Source: Bacteroidales bacterium (lineage in GTDB: Bacteria; Bacteroidota; Bacteroidia; Bacteroidales; WCHB1-69). Taken from it: a stretch of 10,851 bases of DNA. The translations under genes and the position numbers were made by a program. Location: the NCBI GenBank assembly GCA_017964755.1, contig JAGCRI010000055.1, positions 1-10,851 of the forward strand, written 5' to 3'. A model generated the notes under the pieces. The model ran no database searches, was not told where the DNA came from, and saw nothing but the letters and a program-made list of their open reading frames with translations. Positions 7,801 through 10,851 of this stretch are shown one piece after another; within the stretch, counting starts at the first letter, position 1; the number at the start of each line of letters is the position of its first letter.

Positions 7801-10661
7801 TAAAAGGAAGTCGCAGCAGCAGCTATTCAACTGCAAGCGCCACTTCATTCCGCTACGAAAAAACAATCTATTGGAGAATTAAAGCCTGCAACAGCGTGGA
7901 CTCATCAGAATGGTCCGCAACATGGCGGATTCTCACGCCAGGACCTGTAAAACTCAGTTCTCCGACTGACAGTTCGACAATTTCCGGAGTAACAACCACC
8001 TTGTCGTGGAACTCATTAGTCAGTGTTTCAACATACCAATACCAATACGACACGACACCGAATTTCAATTCGCAATACTTGGTACAGGGCACACGCTCAA
8101 GCAGTTACACCACCATGACCGCTGCCTCGTTAAAATTTGGTGCGACATATTATTGGCGCGTGCGTGGCTGGAGAAGCGGCGACACGACTTCGTGGTCAAA
8201 ACCTTGGTGCTTCTCCACCGGCAACAATATCAGCCTCACAAGTCCCGCTGACAATTCATATCTCAACAAAGTATCGTCAAGTTTCAGTTGGTCATCAATA
8301 CAAGGGGCCACCTCATACCAATTCGCCATTGACACAACTATAACATTCACATCACCTTACAAAAATTTGAAGACATCAACAAGCACAAGCTACACATTCT
8401 CAAATCTTCTCTATGGTGAAAAACATTATTGGAAAGTGCGCGCCATCAACGGGATCGACACCTCAGCGTGGTCAGCGACTTGGAGCTTCACCACGCGCGA
8501 CACAGTGACACTAACCTCCCCTAACGACTATACATCCTTATCACAACTGAGCACGACATTGCAATGGGGCACAATTTCAGGAAGCAAGAACTACATATAT
8601 CAGTGCGACACCACCATACAATTCAACTCACCATTCCTCATAACAGGCTCCACTACCTCATCAAGTGTATCCGTTTCTTCACTCGGATATGGCAAGACAT
8701 ACTATTGGCATGTCAGGGCATTGAATGACGTTGACAGCTCCACGTGGTCGGCAAGCTGGCATTTCACGACTCCGTCATCCGTTACACTCACAACCCCTGC
8801 AGACAGTTCAAGCATTGCAGGCTGCTACACCACATTATATTGGAACACCATCAGCGGCAGCACACAATATGAATACTGTATTGACACAACACCGCTATTC
8901 AATTCACCGCTCCTCATTGACACAACACGCACCAACGGGCACGTGCTTGTGGATGAGCTCAAATTCAACACTACATATTATTGGCGGGTCATAGCAATTA
9001 ACAGTACGGACACTTCAGTCTGGTCGGTAATTTGGAGTTTCACCACAGCCTCAGGGGTAACATTGAGTTCACCGGCAGACAACACAGCATTAAGCGAGAC
9101 ATCCACAACTATTACATGGAATGCCCTAAACGGGAGCTCCTATTACGATTACGCAATAGACACATCAGCACAGTTCAACTCGCCCGCACTTAACATCAGC
9201 ACAACATCAAACACCAGCGCAACCATCAATCCGATGTATTATGGGGTAACATACTATTGGAAAGTCAGAGCAAGAACGCTTGCCGACACTACACAATGGA
9301 GTCAGTACTGGTCGTTTACGACACCTGCAGCAGTAACCCTCAAAACCCCGACCGACATGACTTCAATCTGCAGCACATCAAGGACAATTTCGTGGTACAG
9401 CATCAGCGGCTCAACAGGCTACATCTACCAGTGCGACACATCTTCAAACTTCAACTCACCCATACTTTTCACCGGAGACGTTACAAGCACCTCAAAACAA
9501 ATATCACCTGTCTTATACGGGAACAGATACTATTGGCGTGTGTGTGCATACAACAGTATCGACACCTCAGCATGGTCAGCCGTCTGGTCATTTGACAACT
9601 GCGCCAGCTTAAGCGCACCGACATTAATATCTCCAGCAAACCTAAGCACAAACATTCCATTAAACGGGCAGCTGTTCCAATGGAGTGCCGTAAGCGATGC
9701 CACCGACTATGAGCTGCAATACAGCACAAGCAACAACTTCACTACATACACAACTATAAGCACCACCACACAAAGCGCTGTTATAAACGGATTATCATTA
9801 GGCACAACATACTATTGGCGTGTCAGGGCAAGGAACTCAAGCGGCAATTCATTATGGAGCAGCACATGGCAGTTCACCACAAAATTCGACCACCATTTCA
9901 GCTATCAGACAGTGGACACTTGCAGCAGCTATAACTGGCACAACCACACATACAACTTAAGCGGGACTTATTATGACACCACGTTAATTGCCCCTGGCAT
10001 TGACAGCATTGAAGTGCTTACTCTCATAATACACCCGTCATACAACAAGACATTACCTGTAACAGCATGCAAATCATTCTATTGGAACGGTACGACATAC
10101 ACACAATCAGGAAACTATTCAAAAACATTCCAAACCGTTGACGGCTGCGACAGCATAATTACCATTGTGCTCACTATAGAAAACATGGAAGCCACAACAA
10201 GCTATAATTCAGCCACAAACACCCTCATCTGCCATAATGACAGCGTCTCCTACCAATGGATTGACTGCAATACAAACTCACCTGTCAACGGCGCAACAAA
10301 CTCCACTCTCATTCCCACCCAAAGCGGGAAATATGCCGTAATAATAACCTCTGCAAACTCATGCTCAGACACAAGCGATTGCACAGAAATCACATTGACT
10401 TCTGTAAAAGACCTATACACAGATGATATAATCTGCCAGCCTAACCCCACAAGCGGGACAATTACAATCACCGGAATACACCAAGGTGATAAAATAGCAC
10501 TCTACGACATGGTTGGCAAATGTATAACAACCACAATAGCGATGCAAGAGAGTTTGATATTCAATATGGATAATCTTCAAGATGGCATCTACTTCATATC
10601 TGTTGAATCATATTACAATGACAGCAGACATAAGACCATAAAGAAAATTATAAAGGAATAA
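4833..10661 (+). CDS. giant T9SS-secreted surface protein with 18 fibronectin-III-like repeats
   Basis: A 1942-residue exported protein. A Sec signal peptide ends LFA-Q (cleavage after about residue 20). Eighteen FN3-like domains then start at residues 26, 121, 211, 303, 395, 487, 578, 670, 761, 855, 946, 1040, 1134, 1226, 1318, 1410, 1502 and 1597. Each shows the pattern L.SPAD..., LSW.SISGS..Y..., YDT...FNSP, YGKTYYWRVRA and DTSAWS..W.FTTP. Residues 1694-1782 hold two shorter Cys/Trp repeats, 1790-1855 a likely Ig-like Cys-containing domain (ICHNDSVSYQWI), and 1869-1942 a T9SS type A sorting domain. There is no enzyme domain. The composition is very rich in Ser, Thr, Tyr and Trp, and poor in Lys. 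T9SS cargo is exported across the outer membrane and usually attached to the surface, so an adhesin or filament role is likely but inferred. The gene starts 29 bases after gapN. Confidence 0.92.
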   Translation: MTKERILGLFLTIISINLFAQLSQPTLSSPGNGSTVSNISVSLQWSSLGSSGYNYDYQYDTLPTLNSSIVVKGNTTSNSVTIPTLYFGCTYYWRIKGHNSSDDSPWSAVWSFQTPAFPTPTAPTDGKILTTEYTTLKWNTITGCTHYDYVLDTCAALNSPVRIENSITTNSVSCKALRYGKTYYWKVRARHATDTSQWSPVQRFTTPASVTLSSPSNNYSSTSMSFTFSWSSISNSTYYQFECDTTTNFDSPLLYKNGTSSNSLTTTTLHYAKTYYWHVRACNENDTSAWSAIYTLFTPTRPNLSSPANYSALSSLCTTVSCTSIASSTGYIFECDTAPGFNTPALLKATETTYSHNFPSLYYGKTHFWRICAYTSSDTSDWSLTRQFTTPAAPTLSTPADNSALTQMKTTLYGKALSCSDGYIFETDTTSGFSSAAKLTYTKTSTSCAVSNLYYGKTYYWRMKAYNSLDTSAWSTAYRFTTPAAIYQTSPADGSAMTAVSITLQWNTLTGSTYYYVECDTSQSFNSPLHITDSINGSSKTILFHYGKTYYWRVKACNENDTTQWSLPWSFTTPAAVTLSSPADYYQNTTLSASLSWSSISGTSKYEAQWDTSASFNSPLLGSGTTTSTSKSASVLHYGKTYFWRVRAMNAVDTSAWSLVRHFMTPSSFNLSSPSDSSAIANVKATLSWKSISCDQYICQYDTNAYFSSPAIQTIATTTTSCTASDLYYGTRYHWRVAAVSSVDTSAWTAAWTFTTPASVTLKSPADNSTINANTQKLTWNTFTGNTYYDYQYDTTPNFNSTMLYTASCSSGTSAVTVSNLMFCTTYYWRVRARNNNDISQWSAPWQFTTSCGALPTSPTNGDTISNVNPSLQWQSISGVSNYQIECSTDSTFTSLDFSTTTSSTSYSISPLYYGTTYYWRIRSCGTNDTTAWTSAWSFTTPATVKLKNPADSTTISSLSQSIGWYTISGSTSYLYQYDTVPSFDSPYLVKGSRSSSYSTASATSFRYEKTIYWRIKACNSVDSSEWSATWRILTPGPVKLSSPTDSSTISGVTTTLSWNSLVSVSTYQYQYDTTPNFNSQYLVQGTRSSSYTTMTAASLKFGATYYWRVRGWRSGDTTSWSKPWCFSTGNNISLTSPADNSYLNKVSSSFSWSSIQGATSYQFAIDTTITFTSPYKNLKTSTSTSYTFSNLLYGEKHYWKVRAINGIDTSAWSATWSFTTRDTVTLTSPNDYTSLSQLSTTLQWGTISGSKNYIYQCDTTIQFNSPFLITGSTTSSSVSVSSLGYGKTYYWHVRALNDVDSSTWSASWHFTTPSSVTLTTPADSSSIAGCYTTLYWNTISGSTQYEYCIDTTPLFNSPLLIDTTRTNGHVLVDELKFNTTYYWRVIAINSTDTSVWSVIWSFTTASGVTLSSPADNTALSETSTTITWNALNGSSYYDYAIDTSAQFNSPALNISTTSNTSATINPMYYGVTYYWKVRARTLADTTQWSQYWSFTTPAAVTLKTPTDMTSICSTSRTISWYSISGSTGYIYQCDTSSNFNSPILFTGDVTSTSKQISPVLYGNRYYWRVCAYNSIDTSAWSAVWSFDNCASLSAPTLISPANLSTNIPLNGQLFQWSAVSDATDYELQYSTSNNFTTYTTISTTTQSAVINGLSLGTTYYWRVRARNSSGNSLWSSTWQFTTKFDHHFSYQTVDTCSSYNWHNHTYNLSGTYYDTTLIAPGIDSIEVLTLIIHPSYNKTLPVTACKSFYWNGTTYTQSGNYSKTFQTVDGCDSIITIVLTIENMEATTSYNSATNTLICHNDSVSYQWIDCNTNSPVNGATNSTLIPTQSGKYAVIITSANSCSDTSDCTEITLTSVKDLYTDDIICQPNPTSGTITITGIHQGDKIALYDMVGKCITTTIAMQESLIFNMDNLQDGIYFISVESYYNDSRHKTIKKIIKE
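4908..9881 (+). repeat. array of 18 FN3-like domain repeats, about 276 bases each
   Basis: The reading frame is intact throughout, and repeat lengths are 87-95 codons, mostly 90-94. The most constant positions are a Trp in strand B, Asp-Thr after strand C, TYYW in strand F, and Asp-x-Ser-x-Trp-Ser followed by FTTP at the end of strand G. DNA similarity between units is limited to short words such as TACTATTGG, so the array is old and diverged by point substitution rather than recently expanded. The last unit is the most divergent and closest to canonical FN3, with Gly in place of the FG-loop Asp (NSSGNSLWS). Units tend to match the unit three positions away; see the findings. Confidence 0.93.
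9912..10178 (+). repeat. two Cys/Trp beta repeats between FN3 array and C-terminus
   Basis: Residues 1694-1733 and 1743-1782 share the pattern C-x-S-(F/Y)-x-W-x-x-x-x-Y-x-x-SG-x-Y-x-x-T followed by DSI and a hydrophobic strand (LTLII / IVLTI). The Cys positions 1697 and 1746 are 49 residues apart. The second copy has the full TVDGCDSI motif; the first reads APGIDSI, losing the second Cys. Such 'SGxY..T....GCDS' repeats are frequent just before T9SS sorting domains in Bacteroidota surface proteins, which I state from general knowledge. Confidence 0.75.
10437..10658 (+). other. T9SS type A C-terminal sorting domain
   Basis: Residues 1869-1942 follow the usual T9SS CTD layout: QPNPTSGTITITGI, then IALYDMVGK (the 'v.iyd..Gk' strand), NMDNLQDGIYFISVES (the '.l..G.Y.v.v' strand) and a terminal KTIKKIIKE. 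In known cargo this domain directs outer-membrane passage through the PorV/SprA system and is removed by the PorU sortase, with attachment to the cell surface. The machinery itself is not in this window. Confidence 0.92.
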
Positions 10662-10690
10662 TTCCGCAGAATTATTCCTTCCTTTCTTTT
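10653..10690 (+). terminator. probable terminator overlapping the giant gene's stop codon
   Basis: AAGGAATAATTC (10653-10664) is a perfect 12-bp inverted repeat with GAATTATTCCTT (10669-10680) around a CGCA loop, and it is followed by a pyrimidine stretch CCTTTCTTTTT. The TAA stop (10659-10661) sits inside the left arm. The stem is A/T-rich and the downstream tract is not pure T, so it is weaker than the one at 2208. The mirror strand is followed by TATAATTTTC, so it could also act bidirectionally. An alternative hairpin CCTTCC/GGAAGG (10677-10697) overlaps it. Confidence 0.65.
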
Positions 10691-10697
10691 TGGAAGG

Positions 10698-10851
10698 GAT
10701 AGTTGAAAAATGGGGAAAGATATTCGTCAAGGGGCACGAATAATTCGCTCTTAGCTCTCTTTTTACTTCCACAAATAAATCAAAGGTGCGATTGCTGAAT
10801 AACGGTGAAATAAAAAAGAAAAACTTTCGGAACAGCCTGTAGCAGCAACAA
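10698..10851. other. terminal intergenic stretch, no convincing gene
   Basis: After the hairpin, the last 154 bases have no ORF with a credible start on the + strand; the longest from ATG is 14 codons at 10710. On the minus strand an open frame of 35 codons runs from about 10779 to a TAA at 10672-10674. It reads with protein-like composition (for example SELFVPLDEYLSPFFNYPF) but has no ATG and a TGA immediately upstream. I see no tRNA, promoter consensus or repeat. It may be a decayed gene end, a conserved non-coding element, or nothing. Confidence 0.4.

Noticed and set aside
5554..9595. Many 60-135 codon alternative-frame and minus-strand ORFs inside the giant gene
   Set aside because: They recur with the FN3 period and are by-products of the biased codon use in the repeats; none has an independent motif.
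4908..9881. Regular repetition that could suggest a CRISPR array or satellite DNA
   Set aside because: The period is about 276 bases, in frame, with amino-acid rather than nucleotide conservation and an uninterrupted reading frame: a protein-domain array.
10710..10754. Short + strand ATG frame after the terminator
   Set aside because: Only 14 codons, no signal or recognisable context.

Overview
The window looks like chromosomal DNA from a member of Bacteroidota, most likely Bacteroidales. Four points support this: small lipoproteins with Bacteroidota-type lipoboxes, no Shine-Dalgarno signals but A-rich leaders before start codons, a TAnnTTTG-type promoter element, and a giant exported protein ending in a type IX secretion (T9SS) sorting domain. 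All supported genes lie on the + strand and are tightly packed. I see no RNA gene, CRISPR array, insertion sequence or integrase.

Positions 1-2250 hold five small exported proteins: a lipoprotein (29-397), a signal-peptide protein overlapping it by 4 bases (394-816), two near-identical tandemly duplicated mini-lipoproteins (870-1121 and 1224-1466), and a PKD-domain lipoprotein (1555-2178). No promoter motif is visible between them. A strong hairpin plus T-tract at 2208-2248 closes the group, which may be one transcription unit of cell-envelope proteins.

Positions 2298-10690 hold a second possible unit, opened by a Bacteroidota promoter at 2298-2328: a monofunctional peptidoglycan glycosyltransferase (mtgA, 2372-3154), an aldehyde dehydrogenase of the non-phosphorylating glyceraldehyde-3-phosphate dehydrogenase type (gapN, 3190-4803) and a 1942-residue repeat protein (4833-10661). 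Gaps are only 35 and 29 bases, and a perfect 12-bp inverted repeat overlapping the last stop codon probably terminates it. The three functions are not obviously linked; sharing a transcript is inference.

The giant protein is the most distinctive feature. It has a signal peptide, 18 consecutive fibronectin-III-like domains of about 92 residues, two shorter Cys/Trp-containing repeats, a Ser/Thr/Cys-rich domain and a T9SS C-terminal signal, which suggests a surface-anchored filamentous or adhesive protein. Comparing the domains by eye shows that they resemble their third neighbour more than their immediate neighbour, suggesting growth by duplication of a three-domain block. The GapN homologue has Gly where aldehyde dehydrogenases normally carry the general-base Glu. 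The last 190 bases hold a terminator and no convincing gene.
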